From: Candidatus Stoquefichus sp. SB1
GTDB lineage: Bacteria; Bacillota_I; Bacilli_A; Erysipelotrichales; Coprobacillaceae
Assembly (NCBI RefSeq): GCF_001244545.1
Contig: NZ_LN852695.1
Location: forward strand, 589,158 to 653,157
Length of the DNA: 64,000 bases
Direction: 5' to 3'
The notes under the pieces are model-generated. The model had not been told where the DNA came from. It did no database searches and saw only the letters and a program-made list of their open reading frames with translations. Positions 1-7,289 of the stretch are shown piece after piece. The number at the start of each line of letters is the position of its first letter. Position 1 is the first letter of the stretch. Made by a program: the position numbers and the translations under genes.

Positions 1-591
1 AAAAGAGCGAGGTTTCATGGAAGTCTGATAGATGCGAATACATCGTTTCCCAATGAACAATGGGATAAGCTGCCTAATGTCATCATTATCTTTATAACTG
101 AGACAGATGTATTGGGATATGGATTGCCAATCTATCATAGTCATTGTAGAATTGATGAAAACAATCAGATGTTTGAAGAAGGAAGAGAAATTATCTATGT
201 GAATGCAAGCATTCAGGAGGACACGGCACTAGGGAGATTAATGCATGATATGTTCTGTACTGATTCAAGAGATATGCACTATGAGTTTCTAAGAAAGAGA
301 GTAAGCTATTACAAAGAAAACGAAGGAGGGAAACAAGAGATGTGTGAGATATGGGAAGAAATCAAAAATAAAGGAAAACTTGAGGGCTTACGTGAAGGCG
401 AAACCATTGGAAAGCAAGCTGGATTGGCTGAAGGAAAAATCCTTGGTAGACAACAAGGCGTGATTGAAGAAAGGATTAATTCAATAAAGAAATTAATGAG
501 AAAAAATGGTTATACACTAGAAGAGGCATTAGATTTCTTAGATATCCCCAAAGAGGAACGTTCTACGTACATAGGAATATTCACTTCATAA
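1..591 (+). CDS. Rpn/PD-(D/E)XK nuclease-family protein, C-terminal part (5' cut by window)
   Basis: The reading frame is open from the first base, so the gene starts upstream of the window. The visible 196 residues include the pattern RARFHGSLID, an 'IIIFITETD' strand, 'GLPIYHSH', 'IIYVNAS' and 'LMHDMFCTDSRDMHY'. This is the conserved second half of the Rpn family of recombination-promoting nucleases/putative transposases (PD-(D/E)XK fold). After residue ~115 comes a charged, Gly/Glu-rich segment (repeated EGxxxGxxxG) and a helical tail ending IGIFTS, both common in this family. The catalytic N-terminal core lies outside the window. An intrinsic terminator follows directly. Family assignment is good, but the cellular role is not established. 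An internal ATG at 112 is not the true start because homology runs upstream of it. Confidence 0.8.
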   Translation, partial: KRARFHGSLIDANTSFPNEQWDKLPNVIIIFITETDVLGYGLPIYHSHCRIDENNQMFEEGREIIYVNASIQEDTALGRLMHDMFCTDSRDMHYEFLRKRVSYYKENEGGKQEMCEIWEEIKNKGKLEGLREGETIGKQAGLAEGKILGRQQGVIEERINSIKKLMRKNGYTLEEALDFLDIPKEERSTYIGIFTS

Positions 592-595
592 TGAG

Positions 596-622
596 AAAGG
601 ACAAATTGGTTTTGTCCTTTTC
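596..622 (+). terminator. Intrinsic terminator of the Rpn-family gene
   Basis: A perfect 10-bp stem (596-605 with 611-620) with a 5-nt loop is followed by T-rich sequence. It starts 5 bases after the stop codon. Confidence 0.85.
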
Positions 623-685
623 TTGAATCGTGAGATTTGAGTTCTTTATAAATATATACAAAATTCTAAATTTTACATTTTTTTC

Positions 686-714
686 TTGAATAATATCTAT
701 ATATCTACTATACT
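686..714 (+). promoter_or_regulatory. Promoter of the orphan carB leader
   Basis: TTGAAT (686-691), 17-bp spacer, TATACT (709-714). The start is expected near 721. The promoter of the carA-carB unit (6027-6055) has the same -10 hexamer and the same spacing. Confidence 0.75.
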
Positions 715-743
715 ATATAGGAATAAGGAAGGAATGAGGAATA

Positions 744-833
744 ATGACAAATATTTCTATGTTTAGAGATGATGTATATAACAATGAAGTTGTAAAAGTT
801 CCTTTTTCTAATTTTTTATATTTCTATTATTAG
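744..833 (+). CDS. Candidate leader peptide (29 aa) upstream of orphan carB
   Basis: ATG follows the ribosome site GGAATGAGGAATA. It encodes 29 residues ending PFSNFLYFYY, and the TAG stop abuts the terminator stem that begins at 834. The last ten codons are almost all T-rich, so the RNA has a long U-rich tract just before the hairpin. This matches the layout of the Escherichia coli pyrBI leader (pyrL), where UTP-dependent polymerase pausing in a U-rich leader lets the translating ribosome block the terminator. A second leader of the same design (6084-6158) sits before carA. The ribosome-site segment AAGGAATGAGGAATA is identical in both. Function is inferred; translation is not shown. Confidence 0.6.
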   Translation: MTNISMFRDDVYNNEVVKVPFSNFLYFYY

Positions 834-862
834 GCATATCATTTTATTTGATATGTTTTTTT
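834..862 (+). terminator. Attenuator hairpin upstream of orphan carB
   Basis: CATATCA (835-841) pairs with TGATATG (849-855) around a 7-nt loop, followed by seven T. It lies after the leader-peptide stop and 37 nt before the carB start, so it would end transcription before carB unless it is blocked. The stem sequence is the same as in the carA leader. Confidence 0.75.
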
Positions 863-899
863 GTGTGAAAGTGAATAGAGAGAAAGTGGAGGAAAAAAT

Positions 900-3800
900 A
901 TGCCAAAAAGAGAAGACATTAATACAGTATTAGTGATTGGTTCTGGACCGATTATTATTGGACAAGCTTGTGAGTTTGATTATTCTGGAACACAAGCGTG
1001 TAAAGCTTTACGTAATTTAGGGTATAAGATTGTATTGGTTAATTCAAATCCAGCAACAATCATGACTGATCCTGAAACAGCTGATGTCACTTATATTGAA
1101 CCATTAAATTTAGAAAGATTAACACAAATTATTGAAAAAGAAAGACCAGATGCCTTGTTGCCTAACTTGGGTGGACAATCTGCATTAAACTTATGTTCTG
1201 AATTAAATGAAGCAGGTATATTAGAAAAATATAATGTACAAGTTTTAGGTGTTCAAGTTGATGCAATTGAAAGAGGCGAAGACCGTTTAGAATTCAAGAA
1301 AGAAATGAATAAACTTGGCATTGAAATGGCAAGAAGTGAAATTGCACATACAGTTGACCATGCATTAGAAATTGCTGAAGAGTTAGGATATCCTGTTGTT
1401 GTAAGACCAGCTTATACAATGGGTGGTGCTGGTGGAGGACTTGTTTACAATGTTGAAGAATTGAAAACAGTTTGTTCTCGTGGTTTACAAGCCAGTATGG
1501 TTCACCAATGTTTGATTGAGGAATCTATCTTAGGTTGGGAAGAACTTGAAGTTGAAGTTGTTAGAGATGCAAAAGGAAATATGATTACTGTATGTTTCAT
1601 TGAAAATATTGATCCTTTAGGAGTTCATACAGGAGATTCTTTCTGTAGTGCACCAATGTTGACAATTTCTCAAGAAGTTCAAGATCGTTTAAAAGATCAG
1701 GCATTTAGAATTGTTGAATCAGTAGGAGTTATTGGTGGAACAAATGTACAATTTGCTCATGATCCAGTTACAGATAGAATTGCAGTTATTGAAATAAATC
1801 CAAGAACTTCACGTTCTTCTGCTTTAGCATCTAAAGCAACAGGTTTCCCAATTGCCCTTGTTTCAGCAATGTTGGCAGCTGGTTTAACATTAGATGAAAT
1901 TGAATGTGGAAAATATGGAACTTTGGATAAATATGTACCTGATGGAGAATATGTTGTCATTAAGTTTGCAAGATGGGCTTTTGAAAAATTCAAAGGTGCT
2001 GAAGATAAACTTGGAACACAAATGAAAGCAGTAGGAGAAGTCATGAGCATTGGTAAGACTTATAAAGAAGCTTTCCAAAAAGCTATTCGTTCTCTTGAAA
2101 TTGGTCAATATGGATTAGGATATGCAAAAAACTTTAATGAATTATCTAAAGATGAATTATTAAAGATGTTGACTGTACCAACAAGTCAAAGACAATTTAT
2201 TATGTATGAAGCATTAAGAAAAGGTGCAACTGTTGATGAATTGTTTGAATTAACACAAATTAAACATTATTTCATTGAACAAATGAAAGAGTTAGTTGAA
2301 GAAGAAGAAAATATCAAAACATATAAAGGAAAAGAATTACCTGTTGATGTTTTAAAACAAGCAAAACAAAATGGTTTCTCAGATAAATATTTAAGTCAAA
2401 TCTTAGATGTTGAAGAAAGTGCTATTCGTCATGAAAGATTAGCTAATGGAATTAATCAAGCTTGGGAACCTGTTCATGTTAGTGGAACAAAAGACAATGC
2501 TTATTACTATTCTACATATAATGCACCAGATCATAGTGATATTCATCATGATAAACAAAAGATTATGATTTTAGGTGGAGGACCTAATAGAATTGGTCAA
2601 GGTATTGAATTTGATTATTGTTGTGTTCATGCAGCACTTGCATTAAAGAAATTAGGATTTGAAACAATTATTGTCAACTGTAATCCAGAAACAGTGTCAA
2701 CTGATTATGATACTTCTGATAAATTGTATTTTGAACCATTAACATTAGAAGATGTTTTGAGTATTCATGATAAAGAAAAACCAGTTGGAGTGATTGCTCA
2801 ATTTGGTGGACAAACACCATTAAATTTAGCTGCTCAATTAAAAGCAAATGGTGTGAATATTTTAGGAACAACACCTGAAACAATTGATATGGCTGAAGAT
2901 AGAGATTTATTTAATGCTATGATGGAAAAATTAGAAATTCCAATGCCTGAATCTGGTATGGCAGTGAATGTTGAAGAAGCTTTAACAATAGCTAAACGTA
3001 TTGGATATCCATTGATGGTAAGACCTTCTTATGTATTAGGTGGTCGTGGAATGGAAGTTGTTTATGATGATGAATCATTAGAACAATATATGAAAGCAGC
3101 AGTTGGTGTGACTCCAGATCGACCAATCTTAATTGACAGATTCTTAAATAATGCAATGGAATGTGAAGCAGATGCCATTAGTGATGGTGAAAATGTATTT
3201 GTGCCAGCAGTTATGGAACATATTGAATTAGCAGGTATTCATTCAGGTGACTCAGCATGTATCTTACCTTCACGTCATATTCCAATGAGACATTTAGAAA
3301 CAATTAAAGATTATACAAAAAAAATCGCAAAAGAAATGGATGTTCGTGGTTTAATGAACATGCAATATGCTATTGCTGATGATAAAGTTTATGTTTTAGA
3401 AGCCAATCCAAGAGCTTCAAGAACAGTGCCTTTGGTATCTAAAGTATGTAATATTAACATGGTTAAGATTGCAACAGACATTGTAACAAGAGAATTAACA
3501 GGTAGACCATCTCCTGTACCTACTCTTACAGAAAAGAAAATTCCACATATTGGTGTAAAACAAGCTGTTTTCCCATTCAATATGTTTCCTGAAGTTGATC
3601 CGATTTTAGGACCAGAAATGAGATCAACAGGAGAAGTTTTAGGATTAGCAAGTTCTTATGGAGCTGCAATGTATAAAGCTGAAGAAGGAGCAAAAACAAT
3701 CTTACCTACTGAAGGAAAAGTATTGTTTAGTGTTAATGATTTGGATAAACCACAAGTTGTTGATTTGGCAAGAGGATATTATGATGCTGGATTTACAATT

Positions 3801-4118
3801 GTTGCAACTGGTAATACATATAAATTAATTAGTGAAGCAGGTATTCCAGTTGAAAAGATTAAAAAGATTCATGAAGGACAACCAAATATTTCAGATGCTT
3901 TAATCAATGGTGAATTAGCAATGATTATTAATACACCACATGGTAAACAAAGTAGTCATGATGATAGTTATATTCGTAAGAATGCTATTAAAATGAGAAT
4001 TCCATATATGACAAATATTGCTGCTGCAAAAGCATCATTAGAAGGTATTATGGAAATGAAGATTCATGGTAGTCATGAAGTTAAATCATTACAAGAGTAT
4101 CATAAAGCAATTAAATAA
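900..4118 (+). CDS. carB: Carbamoyl-phosphate synthase large subunit, orphan copy
   Basis: Makes carbamoyl phosphate from bicarbonate, ammonia (delivered by CarA) and two ATP, for pyrimidine and arginine synthesis. The 1072 residues show both ATP-grasp halves. The first half has VLVIGSGPIIIGQ, NSNPATIMTD, VRPAYTMGGAGGG and EINPRTSRSSALASKATG. The second has ILGGGPNRIGQGIEFDYCCVH, VRPSYVLGGRGMEVV and EANPRASRTVPLVSK. An allosteric MGS-like C-terminal domain follows. Its length, the CCVHA segment, the HEGQPNISD-like segment and the ending SLQEYHKAIK resemble the enterobacterial-type CarB more than the second CarB in this window (7282-10476), so the two are different lineages rather than a recent duplicate. 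No carA is adjacent, so it would share the CarA encoded at 6210. Ribosome site GTGGAGG lies before the ATG. Regulated by the leader at 744-862. Confidence 0.93.
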   Translation: MPKREDINTVLVIGSGPIIIGQACEFDYSGTQACKALRNLGYKIVLVNSNPATIMTDPETADVTYIEPLNLERLTQIIEKERPDALLPNLGGQSALNLCSELNEAGILEKYNVQVLGVQVDAIERGEDRLEFKKEMNKLGIEMARSEIAHTVDHALEIAEELGYPVVVRPAYTMGGAGGGLVYNVEELKTVCSRGLQASMVHQCLIEESILGWEELEVEVVRDAKGNMITVCFIENIDPLGVHTGDSFCSAPMLTISQEVQDRLKDQAFRIVESVGVIGGTNVQFAHDPVTDRIAVIEINPRTSRSSALASKATGFPIALVSAMLAAGLTLDEIECGKYGTLDKYVPDGEYVVIKFARWAFEKFKGAEDKLGTQMKAVGEVMSIGKTYKEAFQKAIRSLEIGQYGLGYAKNFNELSKDELLKMLTVPTSQRQFIMYEALRKGATVDELFELTQIKHYFIEQMKELVEEEENIKTYKGKELPVDVLKQAKQNGFSDKYLSQILDVEESAIRHERLANGINQAWEPVHVSGTKDNAYYYSTYNAPDHSDIHHDKQKIMILGGGPNRIGQGIEFDYCCVHAALALKKLGFETIIVNCNPETVSTDYDTSDKLYFEPLTLEDVLSIHDKEKPVGVIAQFGGQTPLNLAAQLKANGVNILGTTPETIDMAEDRDLFNAMMEKLEIPMPESGMAVNVEEALTIAKRIGYPLMVRPSYVLGGRGMEVVYDDESLEQYMKAAVGVTPDRPILIDRFLNNAMECEADAISDGENVFVPAVMEHIELAGIHSGDSACILPSRHIPMRHLETIKDYTKKIAKEMDVRGLMNMQYAIADDKVYVLEANPRASRTVPLVSKVCNINMVKIATDIVTRELTGRPSPVPTLTEKKIPHIGVKQAVFPFNMFPEVDPILGPEMRSTGEVLGLASSYGAAMYKAEEGAKTILPTEGKVLFSVNDLDKPQVVDLARGYYDAGFTIVATGNTYKLISEAGIPVEKIKKIHEGQPNISDALINGELAMIINTPHGKQSSHDDSYIRKNAIKMRIPYMTNIAAAKASLEGIMEMKIHGSHEVKSLQEYHKAIK

Positions 4119-4127
4119 TTTATAGAG

Positions 4128-4158
4128 GATCAGAAAACAATGCTTTTCTGATCTTTTT
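4128..4158 (+). terminator. Terminator of orphan carB
   Basis: A perfect 10-bp stem GATCAGAAAA/TTTTCTGATC with a 6-nt loop and five T. Confidence 0.9.
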
Positions 4159-4164
4159 GTATTG

Positions 4165-4197
4165 AAAAAGTATATGACTTTTTAAAGACATATACTT
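4165..4197 (-). terminator. Terminator of the minus-strand HAD gene
   Basis: AAGTATATG/CATATACTT (4168-4176 with 4189-4197) has T-runs outside both arms. It sits 2 bases beyond the HAD stop codon and acts on the minus strand. Confidence 0.7.
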
Positions 4198-4199
4198 CT

Positions 4200-4961
4200 T
4201 TAGAAAATATGATAATGTTTTAAAGCTTTCATAATTCCGTCATTTTCAATCGAATCAGTAATATAAGTGGCTTTCTCTTTAAGAATATCTACAGCATTTC
4301 CCATCGCAATTCCATGACCAACTTCCCTAAACATTGCCTGATCATTATAACCATCACCAAAAGCATAAGCATCATGACGATTGATATGAAAATAATGAAG
4401 TAAATGAGCAATGCCATCTCCCTTATCATAATTTATTGTTGAACAATCACAATCACCACTACCACCATGATCATTAATAATCAAATCATCTTGAAAAGCT
4501 GTGACCATTTCATCATATTGATTTGTATAAAACAAATCAAAAGTATAATAGTTTTGATTATCACGATAACTCTCAATTCTTTCTATACCATATTCTTTTT
4601 GAACTTTTCTTATTTGTTGATCATTAAGATGATAAACAAAAGATTGATCATCAGATACAAACATAGCTCCTAAATTGAGTTTATCGATCTTCTCTTTATA
4701 AAATTCAATTTCATCCTTCGAAAAAGCTTCACCATGAAGTTTACTTCCATGATATAAGATATATCTTCCATTACAACAAATATAACCACTCACTAAATCC
4801 TTAAATAAATCTTGGGCATAAAAAGGTGCTCTACCAGTACAAATAAAAGTCAAATATCCTGCGTCTTTTAAACATTTTAAAGCTTCAAGATTACTCTTTG
4901 GGATTTTTCCTTTTATAGCCAATGTCCCATCAATATCAAAAAAGAAAATTTTATTAATCAT
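4200..4961 (-). CDS. Cof-type HAD-IIB sugar-phosphate phosphatase
   Basis: Predicted cytoplasmic Mg-dependent phosphatase acting on small phosphorylated metabolites. HAD motif I is FFFDIDGTLA near the start, motif II is FICTGR, and motif III/IV is AFGDGYNDQAMF near residue ~205. The length of 253 residues and the large C2-type cap fit the Cof family. The start chosen is the ATG preceded by GGAGGAAAGAT. A longer in-frame version to 5006 would add 15 residues lacking family similarity. It is last in the minus-strand run 5891-4200, after the Xre regulator. Substrate cannot be told from sequence. Confidence 0.85.
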   Translation of the reverse strand: MINKIFFFDIDGTLAIKGKIPKSNLEALKCLKDAGYLTFICTGRAPFYAQDLFKDLVSGYICCNGRYILYHGSKLHGEAFSKDEIEFYKEKIDKLNLGAMFVSDDQSFVYHLNDQQIRKVQKEYGIERIESYRDNQNYYTFDLFYTNQYDEMVTAFQDDLIINDHGGSGDCDCSTINYDKGDGIAHLLHYFHINRHDAYAFGDGYNDQAMFREVGHGIAMGNAVDILKEKATYITDSIENDGIMKALKHYHIF

Positions 4962-5008
4962 ATCTTTCCTCCAATTCTTTATTATCTTACATAAAGTTTG
5001 CATCATTA

Positions 5009-5218
5009 TTAATCAAAATAGAATAACTCTTCAAAGGTTTTGTCTAAAGCAATACATAAAATTAAAGCTAATTTTGCAGTTGGATTAAACTGTCCAGTTT
5101 CAATCGAACTGATTGTTTGTCTGGATACACCAACCATTTGGGCAAGTTCTGTTTGGGAAATATTTTTTTCATTACGTGCATCTTTAAGATGATTTTTAAG
5201 AATTAATTTATCATTCAC
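5009..5218 (-). CDS. Small Xre-family transcriptional regulator
   Basis: The 69 residues are almost entirely one HTH_3 domain: NISQTELAQMVGVSRQTISSIETGQFNPTA, then the usual LALILCIALDKTFEELF tail. It is a DNA-binding repressor of the type that often accompanies small membrane proteins of unknown function. It lies 25 nt after the second of two such membrane-protein genes, in the same orientation. Palindromes built on ACTTGTCA at the operon promoter (5904-5958) are the obvious candidates for its own operator. Ribosome site is weak, so expression may be coupled to the upstream gene. Confidence 0.85.
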   Translation of the reverse strand: MNDKLILKNHLKDARNEKNISQTELAQMVGVSRQTISSIETGQFNPTAKLALILCIALDKTFEELFYFD

Positions 5219-5243
5219 TTTGAATAATCACACTCTCATATAT

Positions 5244-5558
5244 TTAAAAAAATTCTTTCATAAAATCAAAAACTCTCATAACATAAATAAAAGCCCAAAC
5301 AGTACTAACAAACATATACATCTTATCTTTCTTATAATAAGCACTTATCCCATAAAAACAAAATATAAAAGGTAATAAGAGAATTAAAACAATATTCGTT
5401 ATGGTATCTTCACCAGTTAATAAGAGTGACATAGTTATCAAAAACATACCCATCAATATCATGATTGTAAATCCTTTAAATATAGCTTTACTTTCGATAA
5501 AAATTTTTCCTTCATCTTTTTCTTGATGATATTTCTTTAATATTTCATCTTTTGTCAT
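5244..5558 (-). CDS. Small membrane protein, DUF6442-like (copy 2)
   Basis: The 104 residues begin MTKDEILKKYHQEKDEGK, then have about three hydrophobic segments (roughly 27-48, 54-72, 79-97). The MTKDEIL(E/K)K N-terminus is shared with the gene just upstream (5571-5891), so they are paralogues in tandem. The architecture (short charged N-terminus, then three to four membrane helices, beside a small Xre regulator) is that of the DUF6442 group. No catalytic motif is seen and function is unknown. A ribosome site (GGAGG) lies just upstream. Confidence 0.7.
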   Translation of the reverse strand: MTKDEILKKYHQEKDEGKIFIESKAIFKGFTIMILMGMFLITMSLLLTGEDTITNIVLILLLPFIFCFYGISAYYKKDKMYMFVSTVWAFIYVMRVFDFMKEFF

Positions 5559-5570
5559 TTACAAAACCTC

Positions 5571-5891
5571 CTACCATATTAGTATCCATACTTTTGTTAT
5601 AAAGTAACATACTAGAAGAAAAATCATTATACCAAATATTAGAGACCATATTTTTTTAGAATAATAATAATGAGTCCAACAATAAATACAAAGAAAAGTA
5701 CAGAATAAAGTTGCAGTTGTATAAAATATTTCTGCTTGTTTTGAACTTTGAAAAGAAAGTATCATCATGAAAAGACAAGAAACAATAAAAATGCAAGATA
5801 CATAGCGCATTGTTTTATTGTCGATATATTCATTGATTTCATCATTTTTAAATTCATGACGACTTTTTTCTAGAATTTCATCTTTTGTCAT
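5571..5891 (-). CDS. Small membrane protein, DUF6442-like (copy 1)
   Basis: 106 residues, N-terminus MTKDEILEKSRHEFKNDEINEYID, then four hydrophobic segments. First gene of the minus-strand run of four, which begins at the promoter 5932-5959. It is a paralogue of the next gene (shared MTKDEILxK start, similar spacing of helices). Function unknown. Pairs of such proteins next to an Xre regulator suggest a regulated membrane module. The start follows GGGAGATGATATT. Confidence 0.7.
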   Translation of the reverse strand: MTKDEILEKSRHEFKNDEINEYIDNKTMRYVSCIFIVSCLFMMILSFQSSKQAEIFYTTATLFCTFLCIYCWTHYYYSKKIWSLIFGIMIFLLVCYFITKVWILIW

Positions 5892-5903
5892 AATATCATC
5901 TCC

Positions 5904-5959
5904 CTTGTTGACAAGTTTTCTTTACATCTTTATTATATCATGACAAGTTTACTTGTCAA
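5904..5959 (-). promoter_or_regulatory. Promoter with two palindromic operators for the DUF6442-Xre operon
   Basis: On the minus strand: -35 TTGACA (5954-5959), 16-bp spacer, -10 TATAAT (5932-5937). A perfect inverted repeat, TGACAAGT-TT-ACTTGTCA (5941-5958), covers the -35 and spacer. A second inverted repeat, CTTGT-TG-ACAAG (5904-5915), lies between the start site and the first ATG. Both contain TTGACAAGTTT/TGACAAGTTT. Such placement suits repression by the Xre protein of the same operon. Confidence 0.75.
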
Positions 5960-6026
5960 TACAAATTAATTTTACCAATAATTACAATAAATTAATGACA
6001 TAATAATAAAAAATTATAAATAATTC

Positions 6027-6055
6027 TTGCAATATACTATAAATTTGACTATACT
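6027..6055 (+). promoter_or_regulatory. Promoter of the carA-carB leader
   Basis: TTGCAA (6027-6032), 17-bp spacer, TATACT (6050-6055). It has the same -10 and spacing as the orphan carB promoter at 686-714. Confidence 0.7.
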
Positions 6056-6083
6056 ATACAAGAAAAAGAAAGGAATGAGGAAT

Positions 6084-6158
6084 ATGGTGAAATTGCAAAT
6101 GTTTGTGGCTTGTAAATGTTTAGATCGATTTCCTTTTCTCATTTTTCATATTTGTTAA
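6084..6158 (+). CDS. Candidate leader peptide (24 aa) upstream of carA
   Basis: ATG follows the ribosome site AAGGAATGAGGAATA. It encodes MVKLQMFVACKCLDRFPFLI and four more residues. The TAA stop (6156-6158) ends just before the terminator stem. Codons near the end (TTT CCT TTT CTC ATT TTT CAT ATT TGT) make a U-rich tract. It has the same design as the leader at 744-833, with little identity in the peptide itself. That fits a role in positioning ribosomes and pausing polymerase rather than in the peptide product. Inferred pyrBI-type attenuation. Confidence 0.6.
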   Translation: MVKLQMFVACKCLDRFPFLIFHIC

Positions 6159-6159
6159 A

Positions 6160-6189
6160 AACATATCATTTATATTGATATGTTTTTTT
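6160..6189 (+). terminator. Attenuator hairpin upstream of carA
   Basis: AACATATCA (6160-6168) pairs with TGATATGTT (6176-6184) around a 7-nt loop and is followed by a T run. The carA ribosome site AGGAGGT follows at once. The core stem ACATATCA/TGATATGT matches the orphan carB attenuator. Confidence 0.8.
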
Positions 6190-6209
6190 GTAAAATCAGG
6201 AGGTATTAT

Positions 6210-7289
6210 ATGAAAGCATATTTGATTTTAGAGAATGGTCAAATTTTTGAAGGAAAGAGTTTTGGGGCACAAAAGGAAGTCATAAGTGAATTTGTCTTTA
6301 ATACATCTATGAGTGGATATGTTGAGATTTTGACGGATCCTTCATATGCGGGACAAAGTGTTGTGATGACTTATCCATTGATTGGAAATTATGGTGTTTG
6401 TTTAGATGATCAAGAATCAAAGCGACCTTATGTTAAAGGATTTGTTGTTAATGAACTGGCAAGATTAGGAAGTCATTTTAGAAAGAATATGGATTTAGAG
6501 GATTATTGTATTCAAAATGATATCTCAGGAATTCAAGGGATTGATACAAGACACCTTACAAAAATGATTCGTCAAAAAGGGTGTATGAATGGAATGTTAA
6601 CAACTCATCATTATAGTGATATCAATGAAGTATTAGAGAAAATAAAGGCTTTTCAAATAAAAGATGAAGTGATGAAAACAACTTGTCAAGCACCTTACGT
6701 AATGGGAACTGGTCAAAAAAGAGTAGCACTTTATGACTTTGGTGCAAAAAAGAATATTGCTAGAGAATTGGTCAAAAGAGATTGTCAAGTTACAGTCTAT
6801 CCTGCGACAACTTTAGCCGATGATATTTTAAAAGAAAATTATGATGGGATTATGTTATCAAATGGACCAGGGGATCCTAGTGAATGTGTGGATATCATTC
6901 GTCAAATGAAAGTCTTAATGGAAAGTGGAATACCTATTTTTGCAATCTGTTTAGGACATCAGCTTATGGCATTGGCTCATAATTTTGAAACAGAAAAGTT
7001 AAAATATGGACATCATGGAGCCAATCACCCAGTTAAGGATTTATCAACTGGGCGTGTCTATATATCTACTCAAAATCATAACTATGTTGTCAAGGATCAG
7101 TCAATCGACCCTAAGATTGCAAAACCATGGTTTATCAACGTTAATGATCAGACAATTGAAGGAATAGAGTATATTCATGAAAATATGAAGACAGTACAGT
7201 TTCATCCGGAAGCATGTGCTGGACCATTAGATACAGGATATTTATTTGATGAATTTATGAAAATGATGGAGGAAAATAATCATGCCTAA
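6210..7289 (+). CDS. carA: Carbamoyl-phosphate synthase small (glutaminase) subunit
   Basis: Class I glutamine amidotransferase that releases ammonia from glutamine and channels it to CarB. 359 residues. The N-terminal CPSase small-subunit domain (about 1-130, with FNTSMSGYVEILTDPSY) is followed by the GATase domain with SNGPGDPSE, nucleophile in ICLGHQLMALA (Cys near residue 247) and VQFHPEACAGPLDTGYLF. The start is the ATG with AGGAGGT 8 nt upstream. An in-frame ATG at 6180 lies inside the attenuator hairpin and is rejected. Overlaps carB by 8 nt, so the two are translationally coupled. Controlled by the leader at 6027-6189. Confidence 0.95.
   Translation: MKAYLILENGQIFEGKSFGAQKEVISEFVFNTSMSGYVEILTDPSYAGQSVVMTYPLIGNYGVCLDDQESKRPYVKGFVVNELARLGSHFRKNMDLEDYCIQNDISGIQGIDTRHLTKMIRQKGCMNGMLTTHHYSDINEVLEKIKAFQIKDEVMKTTCQAPYVMGTGQKRVALYDFGAKKNIARELVKRDCQVTVYPATTLADDILKENYDGIMLSNGPGDPSECVDIIRQMKVLMESGIPIFAICLGHQLMALAHNFETEKLKYGHHGANHPVKDLSTGRVYISTQNHNYVVKDQSIDPKIAKPWFINVNDQTIEGIEYIHENMKTVQFHPEACAGPLDTGYLFDEFMKMMEENNHA

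Noticed and set aside
686-862. PyrR-binding attenuator before carB
   Set aside because: No recognisable PyrR binding loop/anti-antiterminator is visible; the leader is short and has a coding-like U-rich tract instead.
6180-6209. Longer carA start at 6180
   Set aside because: It lies within the attenuator hairpin and lacks a ribosome site; ATG 6210 has AGGAGGT.
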